A stretch of DNA of 64,000 bases. It comes from Bacteroidales bacterium. GTDB lineage: Bacteria; Bacteroidota; Bacteroidia; Bacteroidales; UBA932. The notes beneath the pieces were generated by a model, which worked only from the letters and a program-made list of their open reading frames with translations, made no database searches and was not told the DNA's origin. Within the stretch, counting starts at the first letter, position 1; the number at the start of each line of letters is the position of its first letter. This document shows positions 16,424 to 25,050 of this stretch, one piece after another. The translations under genes were made by a program, and so were the position numbers. The stretch lies in NCBI GenBank assembly GCA_017443845.1, contig JAFSXX010000017.1:62001-126000 (forward strand), in the 5' to 3' direction.

Positions 16424-17566
16424 TCAGTTGAGGGAAGGAGTTAATCGTATTATCTTAGGGAGGTTCTTTTCGCATACAGTTTCAACTTCGTGTATGATTT
16501 CCTTGCATCTGTCAAGAGGGATATGAATTCCAGTACCGGCTTTCAGTACCAAGTCCAAATCCGGGTTCCCTTGATAGAAGAGGGACGTTGCGTGTTCTCC
16601 TCTTGAACCTTCCGGAGAATACGTTATGTCATACGCAGGCGATAACGACCATGATCCGTCCCTGCAGATGAACGAAAAATTCTTTGCGTGGTCGTCTTTG
16701 TTATCGACCACCAGATTGACGACCATTCTCCTGAACATTTCTTCGACCTGAACAGGATCCTGAGTGAGGTATCCGGTGAGGGCAAGAAGATTCGTATAGT
16801 CGACGCTTTGGCTTCTGAAATTTGTTTTGAGAAGCGCTGCGGCTGTCGCTACATGTAGTTTTTGTCCATCTTTGCCGTAATCGAAGCGCTCGATGGCGAA
16901 ATATTTGTCTTTGAGCAATCCGATACGAGGAACAGTGACACCACATTCGCGGGCTGTTTTCATGTAGAGCAGTTCGCTTTTGCCGATGTCATGCGGGTCA
17001 TATGTATGTCTGAACTTAATAATCCAGTGAGAGCCGTCTTTCGCGCGAAACATGGCCTTTGGCCGTGCTCCGCCGCTATTGGCGCTGTTGTAATAGAGCA
17101 AATCGGGATTCCCTCCCGTTTTTTCGGAGAGGACTTTCAACGCCTCTTCCTGAATGATCTCCAATTGCTCAGAATCATTCAATTCCTGTTGACGTTTTAT
17201 TCCGGGCATCATGGGAAGATACGACAGAGCACCCATTCCGGATGCCCCCACTATTGAAAGGCGCTGAAGTGGATTCAGGTCCCGGAGGGATGTCCCTTCG
17301 TTATTGAGTATTTTTTCTAGGAGATAAAGACCGTATCCGTCGGGGAGACTGTCTTCGAAAATCGCGAATCCGCCGAAGAATTTTTCTTTGTCCGCATAGA
17401 ATAGTCCTTTCTGGAGAGGTAATTCCGTCGGAGAAAGCGAGAAGCCTTCAGCGATCCACGTTTTGTCGTATTCGAAAACGCATACGCCTGTGGACGGGTC
17501 TATCTGGAGCGTCCCGACCGGGGTCGTACGGTAGACAACCCGTATTTTTGGTATATCAATTATCAT
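16424..17566 (-). CDS. hipA: HipA-type serine/threonine kinase toxin
   Basis: The 380-residue kinase is of the HipA family, which inactivates a target such as glutamyl-tRNA synthetase by phosphorylation and induces dormancy. Visible are the N-terminal subdomain (VGTLQIDPSTGVCVFEYDKTW), FEDSLPDGYG, the ligand loop SGGARPKAMF, the catalytic loop NKDDHAKNFSF and SPAYDITYS with the metal-binding Asp. All key residues are present, so the toxin looks active. Its ATG overlaps the antitoxin stop by 4 bases. The gene pair is visibly richer in A and T than its neighbours and bracketed by direct repeats, both signs of transfer. Confidence 0.93.
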   Translation of the reverse strand: MIIDIPKIRVVYRTTPVGTLQIDPSTGVCVFEYDKTWIAEGFSLSPTELPLQKGLFYADKEKFFGGFAIFEDSLPDGYGLYLLEKILNNEGTSLRDLNPLQRLSIVGASGMGALSYLPMMPGIKRQQELNDSEQLEIIQEEALKVLSEKTGGNPDLLYYNSANSGGARPKAMFRAKDGSHWIIKFRHTYDPHDIGKSELLYMKTARECGVTVPRIGLLKDKYFAIERFDYGKDGQKLHVATAAALLKTNFRSQSVDYTNLLALTGYLTQDPVQVEEMFRRMVVNLVVDNKDDHAKNFSFICRDGSWSLSPAYDITYSPEGSRGEHATSLFYQGNPDLDLVLKAGTGIHIPLDRCKEIIHEVETVCEKNLPKIIRLTPSLN

Positions 17567-17874
17567 CGTCCGTTTTTTCTGTTCCTGTTTTTGGTTATCC
17601 TTTCCAGTTCTGCGGAGGTAGTATACTTGGTTTTGTCAAGTATGCACCCCAGCTCTTCGAAATAATCGAACTCGATTGCAAGTCGGCAGAAGGATTCGAG
17701 GGATATCTTCCCGGTTCTCTCGAACCTTTCGATGGTGGGGGCAGGAACGGAGGTAAGCTTTGACAAAGTGTTGCGGCTGTAACCTTTGTCTAGGCGTCTC
17801 GCCTTGCAGTTGTTTGCAAGACGCATCATTAAGGTGTCCGGATTTCTGGAGTAAATATCAAGCCTATATTCCAT
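17563..17874 (-). CDS. hipB: HipB-type helix-turn-helix antitoxin
   Basis: The 103-residue DNA-binding protein has a helix-turn-helix: residues about 15-60 read MRLANNCKARRLDKGYSRNTLSKLTSVPAPTIERFERTG, with a second helix pair LESFCRLAIEFDYFEELG. The C-terminal tail is basic (RITKNRNRKNGR). It is encoded just upstream of hipA with a 4-base overlap, the standard HipBA order, so it should neutralise HipA and repress the operon through the AT-rich palindromes upstream. The tail differs from E. coli HipB. Confidence 0.85.
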   Translation of the reverse strand: MEYRLDIYSRNPDTLMMRLANNCKARRLDKGYSRNTLSKLTSVPAPTIERFERTGKISLESFCRLAIEFDYFEELGCILDKTKYTTSAELERITKNRNRKNGR

Positions 17875-17877
17875 AAG

Positions 17878-17935
17878 ATATTATATAAATCAATGTATAT
17901 ATTTCCGATTTACCATAATATATTATACAAATATA
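17878..17935. promoter_or_regulatory. AT-rich palindromic operator region of hipBA
   Basis: Just upstream of hipB, TATTATATAA, AATATATTAT and TAATATATTA form overlapping short palindromes in about 58 bp of nearly pure A/T DNA. This is where an autoregulatory HipB operator and promoter are expected. The exact half-sites cannot be fixed by eye. Confidence 0.45.
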
Positions 17936-17982
17936 AGAATAATAACTGATATGTGCAAACAAATCGGGACGCCCTGGAAAAG

Positions 17983-18014
17983 CGAAGCTCCCGACCGTGC
18001 GGCCGGGAGCTTCG
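17983..18014 (-). terminator. Hairpin downstream of the LolA-like gene
   Basis: An 11-bp perfect stem (CGAAGCTCCCG at 17983-17993 with CGGGAGCTTCG at 18004-18014) follows the LolA stop codon by 3 bases. It is followed on the minus strand by a weak T-run (CTTTTCC). The right arm lies in the 33-bp direct repeat, while the left arm is outside it. Confidence 0.6.
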
Positions 18015-18024
18015 TTTCTATCGC
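17992..18024 (+). repeat. 33-bp direct repeat, right copy
   Basis: This is identical to 16332-16364 except at 18015. It contains the stop codon of the LolA-like gene (18018-18020) on the opposite strand. It marks the far end of the hipBA cassette. Confidence 0.9.
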
Positions 18025-18509
18025 ATATCGGTCACGACCACTTCATCACACAGGGCTTTGGTGTCCAGAACGAAGTGATCTGCCGGCCAGGGCTCGCAGG
18101 GAGCCACTTTGTCGAGGGTGAAGGTCATCGATGTGCCGTTCTTGTTGCTGAATTTAAGGATCGGCTTTCCCGAATTGTTGAGATTCAAAGACGCGTCGGG
18201 AATCATGGACTCGAGCATCGGACCGGTTATCACCACCTCCTGGGTTGCAAGATTGTGGATCCAGGTGGCGCTGCCGTCGCTGAAGATTTCCTGTCCTCCG
18301 CTCTCGATCTTGAAGCAGGGATACTGAACCTGTACCACACCCTTCTGCGAGGAGATCGTGCTGCCGTCCAGGCCGGTGCCCGACATCGTGAAGGAGACCG
18401 TAGATGAACCCAACGATTTGAGATAGGCTTTGATAACCTCGGGATCCTGCGCCGCCGCGGAGCAGAATACCGTCGCCAGAAGGCTGAGTGCGAGTACAAT
18501 CCGTTTCAT
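18018..18509 (-). CDS. LolA-like outer-membrane lipoprotein carrier
   Basis: The 163-residue secreted protein starts MKRIVLALSLLATVFCSAAAQ, a cleavable signal peptide ending AAAQ. The mature chain has the LolA pattern of amphipathic strands: STVSFTMSGTGLDG, KGVVQVQYPCFKIESGGQEIFSDGSATWIH and, near the end, AKPILKFSNKNGTSMTFTL-like strands. LolA carries lipoproteins across the periplasm. It lies directly downstream of ftsK (28-base gap), the same adjacency seen in many bacteria. It is shorter than E. coli LolA (about 200 residues), as is common in Bacteroidetes. Confidence 0.85.
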   Translation of the reverse strand: MKRIVLALSLLATVFCSAAAQDPEVIKAYLKSLGSSTVSFTMSGTGLDGSTISSQKGVVQVQYPCFKIESGGQEIFSDGSATWIHNLATQEVVITGPMLESMIPDASLNLNNSGKPILKFSNKNGTSMTFTLDKVAPCEPWPADHFVLDTKALCDEVVVTDMR

Positions 18510-18537
18510 GCCTCAATGAAAAGCAAAAGGCGTGCCG

Positions 18538-21093
18538 CTAGAGAATCGTCTGATGGTCAAGGGATTCAAGCTTGCGGTCGAGCGTATCGAAATCGGTAAT
18601 CAGCACCGCGCGCGCCTTGCTGCCCTCGAAGGGACCGACGATTCCGGCCGCCTCAAGCTGGTCGATGATGCGGCCTGCGCGGTTGTAGCCGAGGTTGAGC
18701 TTTCGCTGGAGGAGCGAAGTCGAACCCTGCTGGTACTGCACCACGATCTTGGCTGCCTCTTCGAAGAGTTTGTCCCTCTTGAGCAGGTCCACTTCGCCGA
18801 CGCCGTCACCCTCCTCGCTTTCATCGACATATTCGGGCAGCAGGAAAGGACCGCCGTAGCCGCGCTGGTCGCTGATGAATTTATTGAGACGGATTAATTC
18901 GTCGGTATCGACGAGGGCGCACTGTACGCGGACAAGGTCCTCGCCGGGAGCCATCACGAGCATATCGCCGCGGCCTATCAGGCGGTTGGCTCCGGGGGAG
19001 TCTATGATCGTGCGCGAATCCACCATCGAGTTGACTCGGAACGCGATACGGGCATTGAAGTTGGCCTTGATGGTACCGTTGATGATATCGGTGGTAGGGC
19101 GCTGGGTAGCCATCACAAGATGGATACCTACGGCGCGCGCCTTCTGGGCAAGGCGTGCGATAGGCTCCTCGACCTCGCGGCCCGCCGTTACCAGCAGGTC
19201 GGCGAACTCGTCGATCACAACCACTATATAAGGCAGGAATTTGTGGCCCTTGAGCGGGTTGAGCCTGCGGTTGAGGAACTTCTCGTTGTATTCGGTTATC
19301 TGGCGTACATCTGCCTCCTTGAGGAGTTCGTAGCGGTCGTCCATCTCCACGCAGAGCGACTTGAGAGTGTAAACTACCTTCTTGGTCTCGGTGATGATGG
19401 CCTCGTCGCCGTCGGGAAGTTTGGCAAGGAAGTGATGGTCGAGCTTGTTGTAAAGCGAGAGCTCCACCTTCTTGGGGTCCACCAGCACGAGCTTGAGCTC
19501 CGCCGGATGCTTGGTGAAGAGCATCGAAGCCAGGATACAGTTGAGTCCCACTGACTTACCCATACCTGTAGCACCAGCCACCAGAAGGTGCGGCATCTTG
19601 GTCAGGTCCACGAAGTAGGGCTCGTTGGTGACCGTGATACCCAGCGCCAGCGGAAGGTTCATCTTCTTCTCCTTCTCCTTGAACTGGGGAGAGTTGAGCA
19701 CGGCTTTGAGGGCCACCACACTCGCCTTCTCGTTAGGCACCTCGATGCCCACCGAGTCGAGCAGCGTGACCACACGCACGCCCTTGGCGCCCAGGGAGAT
19801 GGCGATATCCTCCTCGAGCCTGCGTACCTGTGCGATCTTGATACCCTCGGCCAACCTTATCTTATAAAGGGTGACCGTAGGGCCGACCTTGGCATTGATG
19901 CCGGTGACGCCGATCTTATAGTTTGCAAGCGCATTGACGATGCGCTGCTTGTTCATCTCGAGTTCCTCGCGCGAAACCTCGTACCATTTGTCGCGGTAAT
20001 CCTCCAGCAGGGATGTAGGAGGAAGTTCGTATTTGGGCAGATCGAGGCGCGGGTCGTAGATGCGGGCGCGCTCATCCTCGCTGAGGTTGCCCAGGAAGTC
20101 GTTTTCGCTCTCATCTACGGTGAGTTCCACCTCGTCCGGCGGGATGACGCCTCCCGGATTGTCCGGATGTACGGGAGCCGGGGTGCCGGATCCGGCCATC
20201 TGGCCGACATCGATATCGTCCACGCTGGGAAGATCGGGCATCTCGGGAAGCGGCGGAATCCCGTATTCATCCTCCTCTTCTTCCTCAACGGCAGCGGTGG
20301 CAGCGGGCTGGACATTCAGCTCGTCAAGGCCGTCGGCACCGGCGAATTCATTGGGAGAGTCGTCTTCATAAGTATCTACCTTGACATCCATCTCCTGCTC
20401 CTCTTCCGGAACGGCTTCCTCGCGGACAGGGCGGTGCGAGGTGGAATAGATGAGATCGTCGAACCAGAATGCCACCTTCCTGCTCAGGAGCACGCTCCAG
20501 AGAAGCAGCGCCACGAGTGTGACGGCCCCCGCCCCGAGAGGGCCCAGCATATTGCAGAGCCAGTCGGAGATATAGTGGCCGTAGGAGCCTCCCGGGCCGT
20601 TTCCGAGGAAATTGGCTTTACCTGCAAGGCCGAAGACGAAAGCCAGCAGGATGGAGAACAGGATCGCTCCGAAGAAGGTAAAGATGAACACCCTCAGGAT
20701 ATTGACCCTGCGGATGCGGAGGCAGTGGACGGCGAGAGCTCCCAGGAAGAAGGGGACTGCGAATGCGGCCAGTCCGAAGAGCCTCCCTACCAGGAAATGG
20801 GACCAGAGGAATCCAAGTTTGCCGCCGATATTCCTGACTCCCTGCGAGGCGTCGAACATCTCCGGATTGGTGACAAGGCTGAGGTCCTTGCTCCAGGTGA
20901 AGACATAGGAGAGCAGTACAGCAAAGGTATAAACGGCCAGTATGGCCAGAACCAGGCCGGCCAGCACGCGCGCCACCCTGGCGTTCTGCGACGGAGCCGT
21001 ATCCTTCTTGCGGGCCGGAGAGGATTTGCGGGGTTTAGAACTCTCCTTGGCGGAGCCTTTGCCTCCCTTGTTGGTTTTTCCCTTTGCTGCCAT
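18538..21093 (-). CDS. ftsK: FtsK/SpoIIIE DNA translocase
   Basis: This 851-residue septal DNA pump clears chromosome ends from the division site and activates XerCD. A basic N-terminus (KGKTNKGGKGSAKESSKPRKS) is followed by four hydrophobic segments (about 45-215), an acidic linker (about 230-350), then the motor with Walker A GATGMGKSVGLN, Walker B IVVVIDEFADLL and RPTTDIINGTIKANF. A C-terminal winged helix (QGSTSLLQRKLNLGYNRAGRIIDQLE) is the DNA-orienting gamma domain. It lies between the DUF4290 gene and lolA on the same strand. Confidence 0.97.
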   Translation of the reverse strand: MAAKGKTNKGGKGSAKESSKPRKSSPARKKDTAPSQNARVARVLAGLVLAILAVYTFAVLLSYVFTWSKDLSLVTNPEMFDASQGVRNIGGKLGFLWSHFLVGRLFGLAAFAVPFFLGALAVHCLRIRRVNILRVFIFTFFGAILFSILLAFVFGLAGKANFLGNGPGGSYGHYISDWLCNMLGPLGAGAVTLVALLLWSVLLSRKVAFWFDDLIYSTSHRPVREEAVPEEEQEMDVKVDTYEDDSPNEFAGADGLDELNVQPAATAAVEEEEEDEYGIPPLPEMPDLPSVDDIDVGQMAGSGTPAPVHPDNPGGVIPPDEVELTVDESENDFLGNLSEDERARIYDPRLDLPKYELPPTSLLEDYRDKWYEVSREELEMNKQRIVNALANYKIGVTGINAKVGPTVTLYKIRLAEGIKIAQVRRLEEDIAISLGAKGVRVVTLLDSVGIEVPNEKASVVALKAVLNSPQFKEKEKKMNLPLALGITVTNEPYFVDLTKMPHLLVAGATGMGKSVGLNCILASMLFTKHPAELKLVLVDPKKVELSLYNKLDHHFLAKLPDGDEAIITETKKVVYTLKSLCVEMDDRYELLKEADVRQITEYNEKFLNRRLNPLKGHKFLPYIVVVIDEFADLLVTAGREVEEPIARLAQKARAVGIHLVMATQRPTTDIINGTIKANFNARIAFRVNSMVDSRTIIDSPGANRLIGRGDMLVMAPGEDLVRVQCALVDTDELIRLNKFISDQRGYGGPFLLPEYVDESEEGDGVGEVDLLKRDKLFEEAAKIVVQYQQGSTSLLQRKLNLGYNRAGRIIDQLEAAGIVGPFEGSKARAVLITDFDTLDRKLESLDHQTIL

Positions 21094-21099
21094 TGCGGT

Positions 21100-21747
21100 T
21101 TAGTTGATATTTTTCTTCTTCTTGCGGTTTTTGCCCTTCTTGAAGCCGTTATTGCCGCCGGTGCGGTTCTGCATCTGGATGCCGGGACGGGAGAAGGTCG
21201 CGTCGCTGGCGATGGCCTTGAGCTGCATTCCCTCGGGGACCTTGAGTTTGCCGCCGGAGAGGCGCTCCATATCGGCGAAGATGGTCTCGTCGGCTACGGA
21301 GTCCTTGTTCCAGATGAGATACTGCTGCCTCATATAGAGGGCCAGCATACGGATCATCTCGGTCTTGGCATCGTCGTCCTCGCGCGAAGCTATGAGGTCG
21401 ATCATGTTCTCGATGTTGCGGCCGTAGCAGGCTGCCTTGACGGGCTGCTTCTGGATGGGGATTGGATCGGGTTTGGAGGTCAGGTCGGCGGGTTCGGGGA
21501 CGGGATAGGGAGCGTCTATGTCGATGTCGAAGCCGGCTATCATCTGCATGTGGTCCCAGAGTTTCTGCTTGTAATCGGCAGTCTCGCGCATCTGGGGGTT
21601 GAGTATGCCCATAACCTGGATCACGGCCCTGATCTGCTCGTTGCGCTTCTCACGGTCGGGAATGGCCTTGACCTGTTCTATCATTTTCTGCACGTGGCGG
21701 CCGTATTCCGGCAGCACCAGTTTCTCTCTTTGGGTATTGTAATCCAT
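21100..21747 (-). CDS. DUF4290 family protein
   Basis: The 215-residue protein is of a family that I know only from Bacteroidetes. The start MDYNTQREKLVLPEYGRHVQ, followed by CLPDREKRN-like helix and QVMGILNPQMRE, is diagnostic. An ATG-like start 24 bases upstream is less likely because MDYNT is the conserved beginning. The C-terminus is very basic (NGFKKGKNRKKKKNIN), suggesting nucleic-acid contact. It ends 6 bases before ftsK. The function is not known to me. Confidence 0.88.
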   Translation of the reverse strand: MDYNTQREKLVLPEYGRHVQKMIEQVKAIPDREKRNEQIRAVIQVMGILNPQMRETADYKQKLWDHMQMIAGFDIDIDAPYPVPEPADLTSKPDPIPIQKQPVKAACYGRNIENMIDLIASREDDDAKTEMIRMLALYMRQQYLIWNKDSVADETIFADMERLSGGKLKVPEGMQLKAIASDATFSRPGIQMQNRTGGNNGFKKGKNRKKKKNIN

Positions 21748-21788
21748 TTTACACAAATATTCAATCAACAAAGATAATCATTATCCGC

Positions 21789-22658
21789 TTACATCCGCTT
21801 GAGGCAGTCTTTGAGGGAGAGGGACCACCAGGGGGTTTCGACCGCGAATGCGTCGCGAATCTTCTCCTTCGACAGTACGGAATATGCGGGACGGGTGGCC
21901 GGAGTGGGATATTCGGCGGTAGCGATGGGCACCACGCTGCACTCCAGGCCGGCATAAGCCATTATGGCCGCGGCGAATTCGAACCAGCTGCAGGCTCCCT
22001 CGTCGGTGTAGTGGAATATCTCGCCGTGATAATCACCGGCCGAAGGCAGCGCCTTGAGAATGGCCTTGGCCAGATCCTTCGCGTAGGTCGGAGTGCCCTT
22101 CTGGTCGGACACCACGCGGACTTCGGGACGCTCGGCCCCGAGCCGCAGCATAGTCTTGACGAAGTTCTTGCCGAAGGGCGAATAGAGCCAGGCGGTGCGG
22201 ACGATAATGCCCCTCACGCCGCTGCGGCGGATAATCAGCTCCGCCTTGCGCTTGGTGAGGCCGTAAACCGACTCCGGATGGCACGGCGAATCCTCGCGGT
22301 AGGCGCCCCTGCGCCTTTTTCCGTCGAAGACATAGTCGGTGGAGATGTGGATGAGGGCGGCATCGGCGGCCTTGGCGGCACGCACCAGATTGCGCACCCC
22401 ATCGACGTTGATGGCCTCGCAACGGGCCGCATCCGACTCGGCGCCGTCAACGTTGGTATAGGCGGCGCAGTTTATGATCGCGGAGACCTTTCGGGTACGG
22501 CAGAAGGCCTCGACCGCGGCTGCGTCGCAGATATCCAGCGCCTCGACCCCGTCGACGGGCAGGGCGTCGGTAAAGAGGAACCGCTGCTCCCCTTCCGTGA
22601 GAAGCCTCAGTTCCGTGCCGAGCTGGCCGCAAGCGCCTGTAACGAGGATTCTGGACAT
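21789..22658 (-). CDS. rfbD: dTDP-4-dehydrorhamnose reductase
   Basis: This last step of dTDP-L-rhamnose synthesis reduces dTDP-4-keto-rhamnose with NAD(P)H. The 289-residue short-chain dehydrogenase has the nucleotide motif GACGQLGTE near the N-terminus, STDYVFDG, and the YGLTKRKAE catalytic Tyr/Lys pair. It overlaps rfbC by one base, so both are translated together. rfbA and rfbB are not in the window. Confidence 0.95.
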   Translation of the reverse strand: MSRILVTGACGQLGTELRLLTEGEQRFLFTDALPVDGVEALDICDAAAVEAFCRTRKVSAIINCAAYTNVDGAESDAARCEAINVDGVRNLVRAAKAADAALIHISTDYVFDGKRRRGAYREDSPCHPESVYGLTKRKAELIIRRSGVRGIIVRTAWLYSPFGKNFVKTMLRLGAERPEVRVVSDQKGTPTYAKDLAKAILKALPSAGDYHGEIFHYTDEGACSWFEFAAAIMAYAGLECSVVPIATAEYPTPATRPAYSVLSKEKIRDAFAVETPWWSLSLKDCLKRM

Positions 22659-23221
22659 TACACTGTCTGATTGAGTGATTCTGCTGATTCGCGGAACGAA
22701 GGAGCCTTGGAATCCTTCTCGGAGAGGATTACCGAAGCGGGATCCACACCCCAGTCTATGCCCACTTCAGGATCGTCCCAGCGGAACGAGCCCTCACTGG
22801 CGGGAGCGTAGTAATTGTCGCACTTATACTGGAATACGGTATCGTCCTCGAGCACCAGGAAGCCGTGTGCGAAGCCCCTCGGGATGTAGAACATACGCTT
22901 GTTTTCGGCGCTGAGCTCGACCTTCACGAAGCGGCCGAAGGTCGGGGAGCCCGGACGGATGTCCACCGCCACATCGAGCACGCGGCCGCGGGCCACGCGG
23001 ACGAGTTTGGCCTGCGCGCAGTCGCCCTTCTGGAAATGCATTCCACGCAGCACGCCGCGACTGGCCGACCAGGATTCGTTGTCCTGTACGAAAGAGACCG
23101 GACCGACGTGGGCCTCGAAGTCGCGCTGCGAGAAGGACTCGAAGAAGTATCCCCTCGCATCTCCGAAAACCCTGGGTTCAATTATGACGGGACCTTCGAT
23201 CCCGGTTTTGATGTATTCCAT
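22658..23221 (-). CDS. rfbC: dTDP-4-dehydrorhamnose 3,5-epimerase
   Basis: This 187-residue cupin epimerase acts before RfbD in the rhamnose pathway. It starts MEYIKTGIEGPVIIEPRVFG, with GYFFESFSQRDFEAHVG and the active-site stretch VLRGMHFQKGDCAQAKLVRVARG holding the catalytic His. IPRGFAHGFLVLEDDTVFQYKCDNYY is also a family hallmark. It follows the lipid kinase gene by 7 bases, making a three-gene unit. Confidence 0.96.
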   Translation of the reverse strand: MEYIKTGIEGPVIIEPRVFGDARGYFFESFSQRDFEAHVGPVSFVQDNESWSASRGVLRGMHFQKGDCAQAKLVRVARGRVLDVAVDIRPGSPTFGRFVKVELSAENKRMFYIPRGFAHGFLVLEDDTVFQYKCDNYYAPASEGSFRWDDPEVGIDWGVDPASVILSEKDSKAPSFRESAESLNQTV

Positions 23222-23228
23222 TGTGAGG

Positions 23229-24155
23229 TTAATTTTTGACTATAACTTTCACTGCGGCGGGCACTATCGTCGCCTTGACGGGGCTGTTGCCGACAAGTTC
23301 GCCGTCCACCTCGACGAAGGAGGCCGGAGAGGCGTAGATCTGGATCTTACGGCCCTGCGTCGATTTGACGGGGGAGAGTTTCTTGATCGTGCCGTCGAAG
23401 AGATGCTTGGCGCAGGCGGCGAATTTCCACTTGGGAATCTTCCCGACCACCGTAAGGTCGATCAGGCCGTCGTCGGGCTGGGCATCGGGGGTCTGGCGCA
23501 TTCCTCCGCCGCAATATTTTCCGTTGCCGAGCGCAACCGAGAGGGCATCTCCCTCGAAGAAAAGCGCATCATCCACATATATCTTGAAAAGCGGGCACTT
23601 GTACTTCGCAAAACCCTTCACGAGGCATTTGAAATACTGGATGTCGCCCTTTTTGCCCTTCTGTTTCTCGAGTTCGAAAAGATAGCATACGTGGGCGTCG
23701 ATGCCAAGGCCGCCGATGTTCATCATATAGCGCACCGAAGGCTCTCCGTCCAGGACGGACTCCACCCTTACGACATCCTGCAGCAGCGTGCGGCCGCCGG
23801 TCAGAAGGTCCACTGCGGCCGCGCTCTCCTTGGGAAGGTCGTAGAGCCGCGCCCAGTCGTTTCCCGAACCCACGGGCACTATGGCGAGCGTTATCTCCGA
23901 AGAGGGGACCTCGTCCTGTGTCATCACGCCGTTCAGAATCTCGTGGATGGTACCGTCTCCACCCACTGCCAATATCTTGCGGAATCCTCCGCGGATCGCC
24001 TCGCGGGCCAGTTCGGTGGCGTGCCCGACATATTCGGTGAAGGATTCGGAGAACTGGAGCCCCTTATCGACCAGGGCATCCTTGACTTCGGGCCATTGGG
24101 CGAATGCCTTTCCGTTGCCCGATTTTTTGCTTATGATGATTTTCCAGATATCCAT
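23229..24155 (-). CDS. Diacylglycerol kinase family lipid kinase
   Basis: The 308-residue kinase of the DagK/YegS family phosphorylates a lipid or lipid-like alcohol. It starts MDIWKIIISKKSGNGKAF and has the catalytic GGDGTIHEILNG and the substrate-loop VPVGSGNDWARLYD. The start at 24155 is preferred because a TATTTTTG element sits just upstream and covers the earlier in-frame codons. It is co-directional with rfbC and rfbD, perhaps for envelope precursor synthesis. The lipid substrate is not determinable. Confidence 0.9.
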   Translation of the reverse strand: MDIWKIIISKKSGNGKAFAQWPEVKDALVDKGLQFSESFTEYVGHATELAREAIRGGFRKILAVGGDGTIHEILNGVMTQDEVPSSEITLAIVPVGSGNDWARLYDLPKESAAAVDLLTGGRTLLQDVVRVESVLDGEPSVRYMMNIGGLGIDAHVCYLFELEKQKGKKGDIQYFKCLVKGFAKYKCPLFKIYVDDALFFEGDALSVALGNGKYCGGGMRQTPDAQPDDGLIDLTVVGKIPKWKFAACAKHLFDGTIKKLSPVKSTQGRKIQIYASPASFVEVDGELVGNSPVKATIVPAAVKVIVKN

Positions 24156-24172
24156 TGTGAGAAAATTCGGTA

Positions 24173-24180
24173 CAAAAATA
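24173..24180 (-). promoter_or_regulatory. -7 promoter element of the lipid kinase-rfbCD unit
   Basis: The minus strand reads TATTTTTG, matching TAnnTTTG, 18 bases before the ATG at 24155. It lies divergent to the parA promoter. Confidence 0.55.
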
Positions 24181-24223
24181 AATAAATCCTCCGATAGCAG
24201 CGGCAATTAAACAAAAGAATTGC

Positions 24224-24231
24224 TATTTTTG
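24224..24231 (+). promoter_or_regulatory. -7 promoter element of parAB
   Basis: TATTTTTG matches TAnnTTTG. It predicts transcription starting near 24238 and a leader of about 45 bases before the parA ATG at 24283. Confidence 0.55.
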
Positions 24232-24282
24232 TAGATTATTATGTTCGCCCTATTATGGGCGTGCGAATGTGAGAAGAATCAA

Positions 24283-25050
24283 ATGGGAAAAACTATAGCT
24301 ATAGCCAACCAGAAGGGCGGAGTGGGAAAGACGACGACAGCCATAAACCTGGCCTCGTCCCTGGCGGTCCTGGAGAAGAAGACACTCGTAATCGACGCAG
24401 ACCCCCAGGCAAACACTACCTCGGGACTCAATTTCAACCCCGACTCGAAAGACAGGAACAACCTGTACCAGATACTTATCGGCGAAAAGGAGATCAATGA
24501 GACGATCCAGCACACCGACCTCGAATACCTCGATGTCATCACCTCGCACATCGACCTGGTCGGAGCGGAGATAGAGATCATCAACCTCCCCGACCGCGAA
24601 TCGATCCTGCGCAACGCGCTCGCCGAAGTCAAGGAGCAATACGACTACATAATCCTCGACTGCGCGCCGTCGCTGGGTCTAATCACGGTCAACGCCCTCA
24701 CCGCGGCCGACTCCGTGATAATTCCGGTCCAGCCCGAATTCTTCGCTCTCGAAGGCTTGGGCAAGCTCCTGAATACCATTAAGATAGTCCAGACCAAACT
24801 GAACCGGGGCCTCAGCGTGGAGGGATTCCTGTTCACTATGTTCGACGGCCGCCTGAGGCTTCACAACCAGGTTGTCGAGGAGGTCAAGAAGCACTTCCCC
24901 GGAATGGTATTCGAAACCGTCATAACCAGAAACATACGCCTGAGCGAGGCTCCCTCCTTCGGCAAGCCGGCCATCCTCTACGACGCCGTCTCCACCGGAG
25001 CCAACAACTACCTCGCCCTGGCCAAGGAAATAATCAAAAAGAACTCGTAA
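24283..25050 (+). CDS. parA: Chromosome partitioning ATPase ParA
   Basis: The 255-residue ParA/Soj ATPase starts MGKTIAIANQKGGVGKTTTA, with the deviant Walker A KGGVGKTT at residues 11-18. DYIILDCAPSLGLITVNAL is the Walker B region and VFETVITRNIRLSEAPSFG the C-terminal switch. The ATG at 24241 is in frame, but its 14 extra codons do not resemble the family, so 24283 is used. It forms a gradient that pulls ParB-parS complexes. It overlaps parB by one base. Confidence 0.96.
   Translation: MGKTIAIANQKGGVGKTTTAINLASSLAVLEKKTLVIDADPQANTTSGLNFNPDSKDRNNLYQILIGEKEINETIQHTDLEYLDVITSHIDLVGAEIEIINLPDRESILRNALAEVKEQYDYIILDCAPSLGLITVNALTAADSVIIPVQPEFFALEGLGKLLNTIKIVQTKLNRGLSVEGFLFTMFDGRLRLHNQVVEEVKKHFPGMVFETVITRNIRLSEAPSFGKPAILYDAVSTGANNYLALAKEIIKKNS

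Noticed and set aside
16332-18024. The 33-bp repeat as a shared terminator only
   Set aside because: The left copy lacks the second stem arm and lies in coding sequence, so a terminator function cannot explain the match there.
18538-21777. Very long antisense open frame opposite ftsK and DUF4290
   Set aside because: It is a by-product of GC-rich codon use; the minus-strand proteins have full family motifs, and the antisense product resembles nothing.
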